6,928 nt of DNA from JBBDWZ01 sp050732575 (lineage in GTDB: Bacteria; Gemmatimonadota; Gemmatimonadetes; Longimicrobiales; RSA9): assembly GCA_050732575.1 (NCBI GenBank), contig JBOHRF010000274.1, positions 1 through 6,928 of the forward strand. Direction: 5' to 3'. Positions 1 to 6,612 of the stretch are shown here, piece after piece (position 1 is the stretch's first letter; every line of letters starts with the position of its first letter). The notes under the pieces were generated by a model. That model was given only the letters and a program-made list of their open reading frames with translations, did not search any database and had not been told where the DNA came from. Made by a program: the position numbers and the translations under genes.

Positions 1-220
1 GGGCACAGCCGAGAACGCCACGCTGGGCGCCCGCTGGCTGTTCGAGGACGGACAAACCGTGGAGGAGACGAACCAAACGATCTCACCAACGGGAGCCGCC
101 GTTCATGAGTTCCACGTGTCCAAACCGAGTGGCTGGCCCAAGGGCAAATACAAGGTGGAAGTTTTGCTCAACGGATCGAAGGTGGACACGGAAGAGTTCG
201 AGATAAAGGAACGCCGGTAG
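1..220 (+). CDS. C-terminal end of an unidentified protein with a beta-sandwich-like last domain (5' truncated)
   Basis: The reading frame beginning at base 2 stays open from the window edge to a TAG at 218-220, giving the last 72 residues of a protein whose start lies outside the window. The tail alternates hydrophobic and polar residues, and contains GWPKGKYKVEVLLNG followed by a strand ending EEFEIKERR. This pattern of an aromatic strand (ARWLFEDG), a Gly-Trp-Pro turn, and a G-x-Y-x-V-x-V-x-L-x-G strand resembles small Ig-like or beta-sandwich domains at the C-terminus of many exported or regulatory bacterial proteins. No catalytic motif is visible in the part present, so function cannot be given. 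It converges on the minus-strand lipoprotein gene, and a strong hairpin starts 14 bases after its stop. Confidence 0.75.
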   Translation, partial: GTAENATLGARWLFEDGQTVEETNQTISPTGAAVHEFHVSKPSGWPKGKYKVEVLLNGSKVDTEEFEIKERR

Positions 221-233
221 CAACCATAACAAA

Positions 234-264
234 GCGCCGGACGAGTCAGCAGTTCGTCCGGCGC
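234..264. terminator. Bidirectional intrinsic terminator-like hairpin between convergent genes
   Basis: A perfect 11-bp GC-rich stem (GCGCCGGACGA at 234-244 pairs with 254-264) closes a 9-nt loop. It lies 14 bases after the stop of the plus-strand gene and 25 bases after the stop of the minus-strand lipoprotein gene. Read on the minus strand, the stem is followed by TTTGTTATGG, a fair U-rich tail. On the plus strand the tail (CTGTTGCAG) is poor, so termination is probably better for the minus-strand operon. Placement and stem quality support a shared terminator; activity is inferred. Confidence 0.75.
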
Positions 265-288
265 CTGTTGCAGAGCGAGGTGAGTTGA

Positions 289-1608
289 TTACGGATTCCG
301 CGCGTTGAATACTGCGGAACAGATCTCGTTGAACGTGAATCCACCGAAGCTCGCGTTGGCGCACAGTCGATACCCACCCGCCTTACCGACTACGACCGGG
401 TTACCATCGTCGGGGAATACAGCAATCGCCCCATTGGCTTCCTGAGTGAACGAGCTCAAGTCGCCGGATAGGAAGGCACCGGCCGGCTCACCGTTGTTAC
501 CCCTGATAGTGAGTGTAACCAGAACACGCTCCATAGGCGTGCCGTCACCGGAACGTGCACGCACCTGGATGGTTCCGATCGATTGTCCGGCCACCACAAC
601 GGGATTTGGACCGACCACGAATTCCAGGGCGCCGGTCGTCTTCGACGCAACGGGCGCAAAGCGGCTGAAGTCCAGAGGCGTGCCACCTACGGCGCCCGCT
701 TTGGTATCGCCGGCGAACAGGACGGAGAGCGAAGTGGGAATAAACCGGCGGGCGATGGACGAAATGGATGCAAATATCGACGCCGATTGCACGGCCGGCG
801 GCGGACAGAAGCCCGGTACATGTTCTTCGAGCAACACACCTTCTCGCCGCATCCTCGCCTCTGGCTGATCGGCACCAACGGGCGGCAGGTCGACTTCCGA
901 AGCTAAGCAGACGCCCACGTGCAACAGGCCATCGGCAAATGAAACGTCCGGGAAGGTCTTCAAATCGTAGCGCAAATTACCAATGTGCAGCTCTTGCAAC
1001 GACAGGCTGCTCTCGGGATTGCCGTACACGAGAACGGAATGGGCACCGGTCACGGTCGACCAGGGCGCATCGACTTCGACGCCCCAGAGCGCCGTGTTGG
1101 CATGGCCCTGGAAATCGTTGAACGGCTGGGGATCGCGCGACACTGCATCGTCCGAGTCCGCGCCACCAATGGCGAAGAGCCCGTACGTCGAGAGCGCACC
1201 CGTGAAGTTGATATTCGGTTGTGCTGCCGACGTGCAGAGAGAAAGCGTGCAGGCGAGGAGCTTGTTGACCAACAGGTTGCCTGCTGCGGTGCTGTTTGCG
1301 CGATGCTGGTTCAGCACAGTTTCCATCAGACCCAGCAGCTGCCAGGACCGCGCCGTCGTTAGTGACTGATTGCCAGCGCTGCAGGATTCGCCGAGCAGCC
1401 GAAGCTGATCCTGCGCCACCTTCTGTTCGGGCTGGATGAAAAAGTCGCGCACGTTGGCGGACATGGTTTTGACCAGCTCGCAGCTAGCTGCAACTGCGGG
1501 TTGGATGCGATCGTCAAGTGAAGTAGCCGGTGTGTTTGGATCGGAACAGGCAGTCAGGCCAATAACAAAGACAGCCAGTCCTAGCTTGGAGAGCGCGTCA
1601 TTGCGCAT
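289..1608 (-). CDS. Predicted secreted lipoprotein with C-terminal Big-1/Ig-like domain
   Basis: This 439-residue protein starts with a lipoprotein signal peptide: a short charged n-region, hydrophobic residues 9-18, and lipobox L-T-A-C with the lipidated cysteine at residue 21. It should therefore be exported and anchored in the envelope. The middle (about 22-310) matches no family I recognise. It includes a short predicted helical part (about 30-125) and a part with beta-strand character. Residues about 328-437 look like an Ig-like fold of the invasin/Big-1 sort: GPNPVVVAGQSIGTIQVRA, then a strand with VLVTLTIRGNNG, ending in GGYRLCANASFGGF. The mature protein has eight further cysteines, an even number consistent with disulfides outside the cytoplasm. 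The ATG start is well supported by the GGAG ribosome binding site 7 nt upstream. It is the second gene of a probable two-gene operon, 26 bp after the TolB-like/TPR gene. Role unknown; surface adhesion or scaffolding is only a guess from the Ig-like domain. Confidence 0.85.
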   Translation of the reverse strand: MRNDALSKLGLAVFVIGLTACSDPNTPATSLDDRIQPAVAASCELVKTMSANVRDFFIQPEQKVAQDQLRLLGESCSAGNQSLTTARSWQLLGLMETVLNQHRANSTAAGNLLVNKLLACTLSLCTSAAQPNINFTGALSTYGLFAIGGADSDDAVSRDPQPFNDFQGHANTALWGVEVDAPWSTVTGAHSVLVYGNPESSLSLQELHIGNLRYDLKTFPDVSFADGLLHVGVCLASEVDLPPVGADQPEARMRREGVLLEEHVPGFCPPPAVQSASIFASISSIARRFIPTSLSVLFAGDTKAGAVGGTPLDFSRFAPVASKTTGALEFVVGPNPVVVAGQSIGTIQVRARSGDGTPMERVLVTLTIRGNNGEPAGAFLSGDLSSFTQEANGAIAVFPDDGNPVVVGKAGGYRLCANASFGGFTFNEICSAVFNARNP

Positions 1609-1615
1609 TTCTGGA

Positions 1616-1620
1616 CTCCG
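1616..1620 (-). promoter_or_regulatory. Ribosome binding site of the lipoprotein gene
   Basis: On the minus strand CGGAG lies 7 nt before the ATG at 1608. This is the clearest Shine-Dalgarno match in the window. It fixes the start that gives an intact lipoprotein signal peptide. It falls in the 26-bp gap after the stop of the upstream TPR gene, so the second gene can be translated independently from a shared mRNA. Confidence 0.65.
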
Positions 1621-1634
1621 GGGTTTGAGAAGTG

Positions 1635-3494
1635 TTACCGCAAGCCGACTAGCGAGCGGAATCGGGGTTCCTCGAGTAATGGCTGGTGGTACCAGATCAA
1701 CTGTCCGCGATTTGCATCGTTTCGATAACCGTCCAAAGTTCCTGGGCTGGCGGCGAAATAGACGGTGAGCTGACGAACGGCTTCCTCTTTGTCACCCATA
1801 AAGGTGCGCGCGATCGATTCGAGAAGCGCAACCTCGCGCACCGGATCGATGTCTGGCCCGGCGCGCACCTTTTGCAAGACAACACGAGCCGAGTCCGTCT
1901 TCCCGGCTCTTGCCAGGCCCATGGCGACGTAGACGTAGCCACGCTGCCGGTTGACGTCTCGAACCTGGGGCGGACTCTGCTCCGCGAATTCGTTGACCAG
2001 CGCCCAGGCATTCGTGAGATCGGGCGCATCCCCGGGTAACGCGTATGCCATGAGCTGACACTGACGAAACCGGAAATCGGCCGGGAACCGACGTGCGCCC
2101 TCCTGACAATAGCGACGGGCTTCGATTGCGTCCTGCAGACTCCAGCTGGACGTGAAGATGCGCCAGATCGTGAGGTTGGCATTCTCCAGGAATGGATCCG
2201 TTTCGTACGCGAGCAGAGCCTTCAACTTGGCTTCGGGCAGCTCTCCTTTGTTCTGCAGCAGATGGCTGAGCGAGGTCAGAGCGGACGCGCGGTTGGCATC
2301 GAATGCAATCGCAGCACGGAATCCGGACTCGGCTTCATCCCTCAGCTTGATGGCATCGGCGGGGCTCCCTACCAGGTTGAGCAGATACCGCCAGTAGATC
2401 AGCGTGGCGCGCAGCTCACGCGCATCCGCACTGGCCGTATCGCGCGCCAGCGCTCGATCGGCGTGCTGCAGTCCCTGGTCGATCCATCTGACGTAGCCAT
2501 CTCGATTCATTCCAACCAGTCGAGATTGTCGATACGCCAACCAGCCGCGACGGATCACCGGTTCGATCCAGTTGGCGTCGACCGTTTCGGCCTGCTTCAG
2601 AAGCGAATCCGCTTCCGTCAACGCGCGCGATGCGCCGGTCAGGTCACTGCTTTTGACAAACACGTCTGCGCCACCCGCCGCCTGCGTGCTCAGCTGCACC
2701 AACTCCCAGGCGCGAACCGATTCCGTGCCCATGCGCAGTCGCAGGTCGCCCAGCTCGGCGCCAATCGCCTTGCGCAGGAAAACCGCAACGGTGTCCGCCA
2801 GTTCATCTTGAAGCGCAAAAATTTCTGAACGCGGCCGCTCCATGCTGGTACTATTGAATTGTTTGCCCGTGGCAGCCTTGGTCAAACGCACGTGGACACG
2901 TACGCGATCACCCGCCTGTGAGACCGTGCCCGTCACCAGTGTGCCCACTTTGAGCGTGCGGCCAATGCTGTCAGACGGAGCCGCTGCCCCCTTGAACAAT
3001 TGCGAGCCATTGCGCGAAACGACGTGCAGCGCCTTGACCCGACTCAGGACATCGATGAGCGTTTCCGTGAGGCCGGCCGCCATGAATTCCGCGTCGCTGC
3101 CGCCTCGTGGCTCGAAATACAAAACGGCCAGCCGGCTCGGATCATCTTCGGGTGTCAGCTGCGCGCGCCTGACGCTGCCCGTTCTGCCCAGGTCCGCGCG
3201 CACGACAAACGTGGTCGTGGTCAGTGCAAATGCAGCTACCACGGAGAGCAGGATCAGCTCGAGCCGCGAGCCCTGTTGCCGGCCCCTGGCACCATGGAAC
3301 CAGGCCACGATGAGAGCACCGGGAAGGCCGCTCAGGAAAAATGCAAAGGATGCGCGATAGGCAAGGCGCGGCAGAATCGCATTGTTGGCAAGCTGGTCCA
3401 CAACCTGGAGGATGACCCAAGTCGTGGCCGCGTACGCCAGCAGGTAGCGGAACATGCGCCGTTCCGCGACAGCCTTGAAAATTTGAATGGCCAA
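1635..3494 (-). CDS. Membrane-anchored TolB-like (FlgO-like) domain and TPR-repeat protein
   Basis: This 619-residue protein has three predicted transmembrane helices near the N-terminus (about 16-35, 48-66 and 80-98). Then comes a TolB-like/FlgO-like domain (about 121-235), marked by RLAVLYFEP, AAGLTETLIDVLSRV, LHVVSRNGS, a GTVSQAGDRVRVHVRL strand and EIFALQDELADTVA. The rest (about 280-610) is helical with TPR-like pairs such as AESGFRAAIAFDANRASAL and ends with EEPRFRSLVGL, a typical end for this family. The same TolB-like plus TPR module is known on adenylate cyclases, CadC-type regulators and Ser/Thr kinases, where it is thought to sense or bind partners. Here no cyclase, kinase or DNA-binding domain is present. 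The start codon is TTG: no in-frame ATG or GTG lies between it and an upstream stop, and the segment FKAVAERRMFRYLLAY before helix 1 matches the usual N-terminus of such proteins. An ATG at 3455 (residue 14), with a weak GGAA before it, is the alternative. It is first in an operon with the lipoprotein. Exact function unknown. Confidence 0.88.
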   Translation of the reverse strand: MAIQIFKAVAERRMFRYLLAYAATTWVILQVVDQLANNAILPRLAYRASFAFFLSGLPGALIVAWFHGARGRQQGSRLELILLSVVAAFALTTTTFVVRADLGRTGSVRRAQLTPEDDPSRLAVLYFEPRGGSDAEFMAAGLTETLIDVLSRVKALHVVSRNGSQLFKGAAAPSDSIGRTLKVGTLVTGTVSQAGDRVRVHVRLTKAATGKQFNSTSMERPRSEIFALQDELADTVAVFLRKAIGAELGDLRLRMGTESVRAWELVQLSTQAAGGADVFVKSSDLTGASRALTEADSLLKQAETVDANWIEPVIRRGWLAYRQSRLVGMNRDGYVRWIDQGLQHADRALARDTASADARELRATLIYWRYLLNLVGSPADAIKLRDEAESGFRAAIAFDANRASALTSLSHLLQNKGELPEAKLKALLAYETDPFLENANLTIWRIFTSSWSLQDAIEARRYCQEGARRFPADFRFRQCQLMAYALPGDAPDLTNAWALVNEFAEQSPPQVRDVNRQRGYVYVAMGLARAGKTDSARVVLQKVRAGPDIDPVREVALLESIARTFMGDKEEAVRQLTVYFAASPGTLDGYRNDANRGQLIWYHQPLLEEPRFRSLVGLR

Positions 3495-3805
3495 CTTGTC
3501 TACAACGATCCTACGGAGGGCTCAATCAGGATCCGAAGGTCCTGCGCTTCCAAACGTTGGAATAAAATTACGAGCATAGCCACTAATCCGGCAATCTACG
3601 GTTCTTCCGCCCCGCTCCGCTCATGTATGATCCATTGGGGATTGGAGTACCGCCGGTCCTGGGCGGGCCCGGTCGTCCGGCTCATTGGTGCCCTAACGAA
3701 ATTTGCTTCTATGCAGTCCTCTCATCCGGACGCGGACGCGCCGGCCGATCGCGCAGGTGATATTCGGGTAGTGCCGGTAGTAAACCTCCTCTTCTCCCGG
3801 GTGTT
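3495..3805. promoter_or_regulatory. Divergent intergenic region expected to hold two promoters
   Basis: These 311 bp separate the minus-strand TPR/lipoprotein operon from the plus-strand metalloprotease, so both promoters should lie here. I see no credible gene in it. The half nearest the TPR gene has an AT-richer patch (about 3561-3598), while the rest is GC-rich with short repeats such as GGACGCGGACGCG near 3728. No clear operator palindrome, riboswitch or tRNA was recognised. No convincing Shine-Dalgarno lies before the protease ATG at 3806, although GAGAGA at 3808-3813 is spaced 7 nt from a second in-frame ATG at 3821. The promoter role is inferred from gene orientation. Confidence 0.5.
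3565..3594 (-). promoter_or_regulatory. Weak candidate sigma-70-like promoter for the TPR/lipoprotein operon
   Basis: On the minus strand TTGCCG (3589-3594) could act as a -35 element, and TAATTT (3565-3570) as a -10 element, with an 18-nt spacer. It sits in the most AT-rich part of the divergent gap, about 70 bp before the TTG start. The -10 match is poor (3 of 6), and the promoter consensus for this lineage is uncertain, so this is only the best candidate visible. Confidence 0.2.
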
Positions 3806-6472
3806 ATGAGAGACCTTTCGATGCGGGCGCTCGCCGCCCTGATCGCGGTGGGCGCTTGTGCATCACCGCGGCCGGTCGCAACACCGACTCCCACACCGCA
3901 GCCGCAGACACCGGCTTCGGTACCCCAACGACAAACCACCGACAATCCGGAACCTTCCCAGCAGGGGGGTGGTGGCGGCCGCGGCGGTGGTCGGGGCGGG
4001 CAGGGTGGCCAGGGGCAGCAGGCCGAACCCTCGCCGCAGCCTTATGCGCGCGTAGTGACGGCCGACGCCCAGACCCGCACGGGCTTGTTCAAGACGCACA
4101 AGATCGGTTCGCGGCTGTTGTTCGAGATTCCGACCGCGCAACTGGGCAAGGACCAGTTGGTAGTCTTGGAGATTGCGCGCACCGTGCTGGGCACCGGCTA
4201 CGGCGGTCAGTCCGTTGGCAACCGTGTGCTGCGCTGGGAGCGGCGCGACAATCGTGTTGACCTGCGTACGGTCTCCTATTCAACGCAGGCCGAGGCGGGT
4301 ACACCGGAAGCCGAAGCCGTGGCCGCGGCCAATGTGAACCCGATCATTGCCACATTCAACGTCGAATCGTTTGCGCCCGATGGCGCACTGGTCATTGATG
4401 TCACGCGCATCTTCACGCAACCGCTGGGTGAACTGGGTCCGGGCGGCCGCATTCCCGGCACCATCGATGCGGCGCGCACCTGGATCGACAAGGCAGTGCC
4501 CTACCCGGACAACGTGAACGTGCATTCGACACTCACCTACGCGCAGCAGGGCGGCGGTGGTGGTGGTCGTGGTGGTGCGGCGCCGGCGGGCGGGCGCGGG
4601 GGCGCAGCCCCCAACAACAACCCATCGAACACGATCGTGTTCAGCTGGAGTTTCCATAAGCTGCCGGAAACGGCCATGATGGGTCGTTTGTGTGATGATC
4701 GTGTAGGTTATTTCTCGGCCACGTTCACGGACTACACGTCAGAGAACGACCGCGTGCGCGACCGCTGCTACATCGCACGTTATCGCCTCGAGCCCAAGGA
4801 TCCGGCTGCGTACGCACGCGGCGAAAAAGTCGAGCCGGTCAAGCCGATCGTTTATTATCTCGACAAGGCTACGCCGAAGAAGTGGATCCCATACCTGATC
4901 GAAGCGATTCAGAGCTGGCAGCCTGCCTTTGAAGAAGCCGGCTTCAAGAACGCGATCCTGGGCAAGGTCGCACCCGATGATCCGGACTGGTCGCCCGAAG
5001 ATGCGCGCTACTCGGTGATCCGCTGGTTGCCTTCTACCACCGAGAATGCATCCGGCCCGCACGTGCACGATCCGCGCAGCGGCGAGATCCTGAACGCGCA
5101 CATCCAGTTCTACCAGAACGTACAGAACCTGCAGAACTCGTGGTACTTCACGCAGGCGGCCGCCGTTGATGGCCGGGCGCGCAAGTTCCCGTTGCCCGAT
5201 TCGCTCATGGGCAAGCTGCTGGGTTACGTGGCTGCACACGAAGTTGGCCACACCCTGGGTTTCCAGCACAACATGAAGGCCAGCTCTGCGTATCCCGTGG
5301 ATTCACTGCGCAGTGTTTCGTTCCTGCGGCGCATGGGCGGCCATACACCCACGCTGATGGACTACTCGCGCTTCAACTACGTGGCGCAGCCGGAAGACAA
5401 TATTCCGCCCGACTTGTTGATCCCGCAGATCGGGCCGTATGACAAGTGGGCGACCAAGTGGGGTTACGCGATCATCCCGAATGCAAAGTCGCCCGAAGAT
5501 GAGCGGCCCACACTCGACGCCTGGGCGCGCGAGCAGGATACCAAGCCGTACTTGCGCTTCTCCACCTCGGGCAGCGCCGGCACCGATCCGGGCGAGCTGA
5601 CGGAAGCCGTGGGTGATCTTGATGCGGTGAAAGCCACGGGTTACGGCATTCGCAACATCCGGCGCTCGGTCAGTTATTTGCTGCCGGCAACGCTCAAGCC
5701 GTTGGAGGGCTACGATGATCTGACCGCGCTGTACGGCCGTTTGCTCGGCCAGTGGCGGACCGAGCTCAACCACGTCGCGAACATCGTGGGTGGCGCGGAC
5801 ACACGCGAGCTGTACGGCAGCCAGAAAGGCGTGCGCTTCTCGCCCATTAACCGCGCTCGTCAGAAACAGGCCGTCCAGTTCCTGATCGACAACGCATTCG
5901 TGACACCGGAGTTCTTCCTGGTGGACAGCATCCTGAAGCGCATGGAGCCGACCGGCGCGGTTGCCCGCATCGTCCAGGCGCAGGGCGCGATCATGAACTC
6001 GCTGCTGCAGAACGGCCGCATCATCCGCATGAGCGAATACGAGCACGTACTGGGCAAGAGCAACGGTTATGCGGTGCTCGAGATGTTGCAGGACGTGCGC
6101 TCGGGAATCTTCAGTGAGTTGCGCAGCAACGCCGAAATCGACGTGTACCGCCGCTCGCTGCAACGTGCTTACGTGGAGAACCTGAGCGACAAGCTGCAAC
6201 CGCCTCCGCCCGCGGCCGAAGGTGCGGGCGGCCGAGGCGGTGGTGGAGGCCGGCAGGGCGGACCGCCCCAGCTCGATCCCAAACTGTCTGACGTACAGGC
6301 GGCCGTACGCGCCGAGCTGAAGGCGCTCGATACGGAGATCCTGCTCAACATGCCGCGCCGCCAGGGCATGGATAAAGCGCACCTGGATGATCTGCGCTTC
6401 CGCATCGACCAGGCGCTCAAGAACAAGCCGGCCGAGCCGCCGCGAGTGATATCCGACAACAACAACGGATAA
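3806..6472 (+). CDS. Zinc-dependent metalloprotease, lipoprotein, DUF5118/DUF5117/DUF4953 family
   Basis: This 888-residue predicted peptidase carries the metzincin-type zinc motif HEVGHTLGFQH at residues 478-488: His478, His482 and His488 would bind zinc and Glu479 would be catalytic. A likely Met-turn, TLMDY, has its methionine at residue 518. The N-terminus is a lipoprotein signal (ALAALIAV then G-A-C, cysteine 18), so the enzyme should be exported and membrane-anchored. After a Pro/Gln-rich and Gly-rich linker (about 20-75), a DUF5118-like segment follows (YARVVTADAQTRTGLFKTHK, about 80-125). Next come a DUF5117-like domain (about 125-370) and the DUF4953-type catalytic domain (from about 430). 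Three Gly/Arg-rich low-complexity stretches lie at about 54-72, 249-269 and 806-820. Length and domain order are normal for the family, known mainly from Bacteroidetes and Gemmatimonadota; the physiological substrate is not known. The start could instead be the ATG at 3821, which has a GAGAGA 7 nt upstream and still leaves a short lipoprotein signal. It is divergent from the TPR operon. Confidence 0.95.
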   Translation: MRDLSMRALAALIAVGACASPRPVATPTPTPQPQTPASVPQRQTTDNPEPSQQGGGGGRGGGRGGQGGQGQQAEPSPQPYARVVTADAQTRTGLFKTHKIGSRLLFEIPTAQLGKDQLVVLEIARTVLGTGYGGQSVGNRVLRWERRDNRVDLRTVSYSTQAEAGTPEAEAVAAANVNPIIATFNVESFAPDGALVIDVTRIFTQPLGELGPGGRIPGTIDAARTWIDKAVPYPDNVNVHSTLTYAQQGGGGGGRGGAAPAGGRGGAAPNNNPSNTIVFSWSFHKLPETAMMGRLCDDRVGYFSATFTDYTSENDRVRDRCYIARYRLEPKDPAAYARGEKVEPVKPIVYYLDKATPKKWIPYLIEAIQSWQPAFEEAGFKNAILGKVAPDDPDWSPEDARYSVIRWLPSTTENASGPHVHDPRSGEILNAHIQFYQNVQNLQNSWYFTQAAAVDGRARKFPLPDSLMGKLLGYVAAHEVGHTLGFQHNMKASSAYPVDSLRSVSFLRRMGGHTPTLMDYSRFNYVAQPEDNIPPDLLIPQIGPYDKWATKWGYAIIPNAKSPEDERPTLDAWAREQDTKPYLRFSTSGSAGTDPGELTEAVGDLDAVKATGYGIRNIRRSVSYLLPATLKPLEGYDDLTALYGRLLGQWRTELNHVANIVGGADTRELYGSQKGVRFSPINRARQKQAVQFLIDNAFVTPEFFLVDSILKRMEPTGAVARIVQAQGAIMNSLLQNGRIIRMSEYEHVLGKSNGYAVLEMLQDVRSGIFSELRSNAEIDVYRRSLQRAYVENLSDKLQPPPPAAEGAGGRGGGGGRQGGPPQLDPKLSDVQAAVRAELKALDTEILLNMPRRQGMDKAHLDDLRFRIDQALKNKPAEPPRVISDNNNG

Positions 6473-6478
6473 CGGAAG

Positions 6479-6596
6479 AACGGACGAGCACGAAAACGAG
6501 CACGCCTACCGGCACCACGACGATTCGATTACGACTTGTTTCGTAATGGATCGTCTCTCGTGCGGGTAGGCGTGCTCGTTCTCGTGCTCGTCCGTT
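6479..6596. repeat. Long imperfect palindrome built from hexamer-phased repeats
   Basis: The arms 6479-6510 and 6565-6596 are 32 bp each and complementary except for one A-C mismatch (6494 against 6581). Inside them the pairing resumes imperfectly and ends in a 7-bp inner stem (ATTACGA 6528-6534 with 6541-6547) around a 6-nt loop, so almost all of the 118 bp can fold into one hairpin. The right arm is a run of CGTNNN hexamers (CGTGCT, CGTTCT, CGTGCT, CGTCCG) and the left arm mirrors it as NNNACG. It starts 6 bp after the protease stop and ends 16 bp before the HipA-like ATG. It has no clean U-tract, so it is not a textbook terminator, though it could end or attenuate transcription. It resembles the dispersed palindromic intergenic repeats (REP/MITE-like) of some bacteria. 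No transposase or target-site duplication is visible here. Confidence 0.85.
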
Positions 6597-6612
6597 GATA
6601 TGTTTTCCAGCC

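Noticed and set aside
83..364. A 93-residue minus-strand open frame across the convergent gene ends
   Set aside because: It overlaps the terminator hairpin, the end of the lipoprotein gene and the tail of the plus-strand gene, all of which are better supported.
3718..3757. Short GC-rich repeats and small palindromes (CGGACGCGGACGCG, CGCGCCGGCCGATCGCG region)
   Set aside because: Too short and too common in GC-rich DNA to call an operator without comparison.
3785..3790. CCTCCT about 15 nt before the protease ATG, the exact complement of a Shine-Dalgarno
   Set aside because: On the plus strand it cannot bind the 16S tail, and on the minus strand no start codon follows at a usable distance. 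There is no visible partner that would make it a switch.
3000..3809. A 269-residue plus-strand open frame running from the TPR gene into the protease start
   Set aside because: Most of it is antisense to the well-supported TPR protein, and the part in the intergenic gap has no recognisable domain or ribosome binding site.
4739..5269. A 176-residue minus-strand open frame over the catalytic part of the protease
   Set aside because: Antisense shadow of the conserved zinc-motif region; no supporting features.
5303..6382. A 359-residue open frame on the minus strand inside the metalloprotease gene
   Set aside because: It lies fully antisense to a gene with clear family motifs, its composition (many His, Arg, Val, Gln) is typical of a reversed GC-rich gene, and it shows no domain I recognise.
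6519..6547. Possible -10-like CGTAAT in the loop region of the palindrome as a promoter for the HipA-like gene
   Set aside because: Only four of six bases fit, and there is no acceptable -35 element 16-18 bp upstream.
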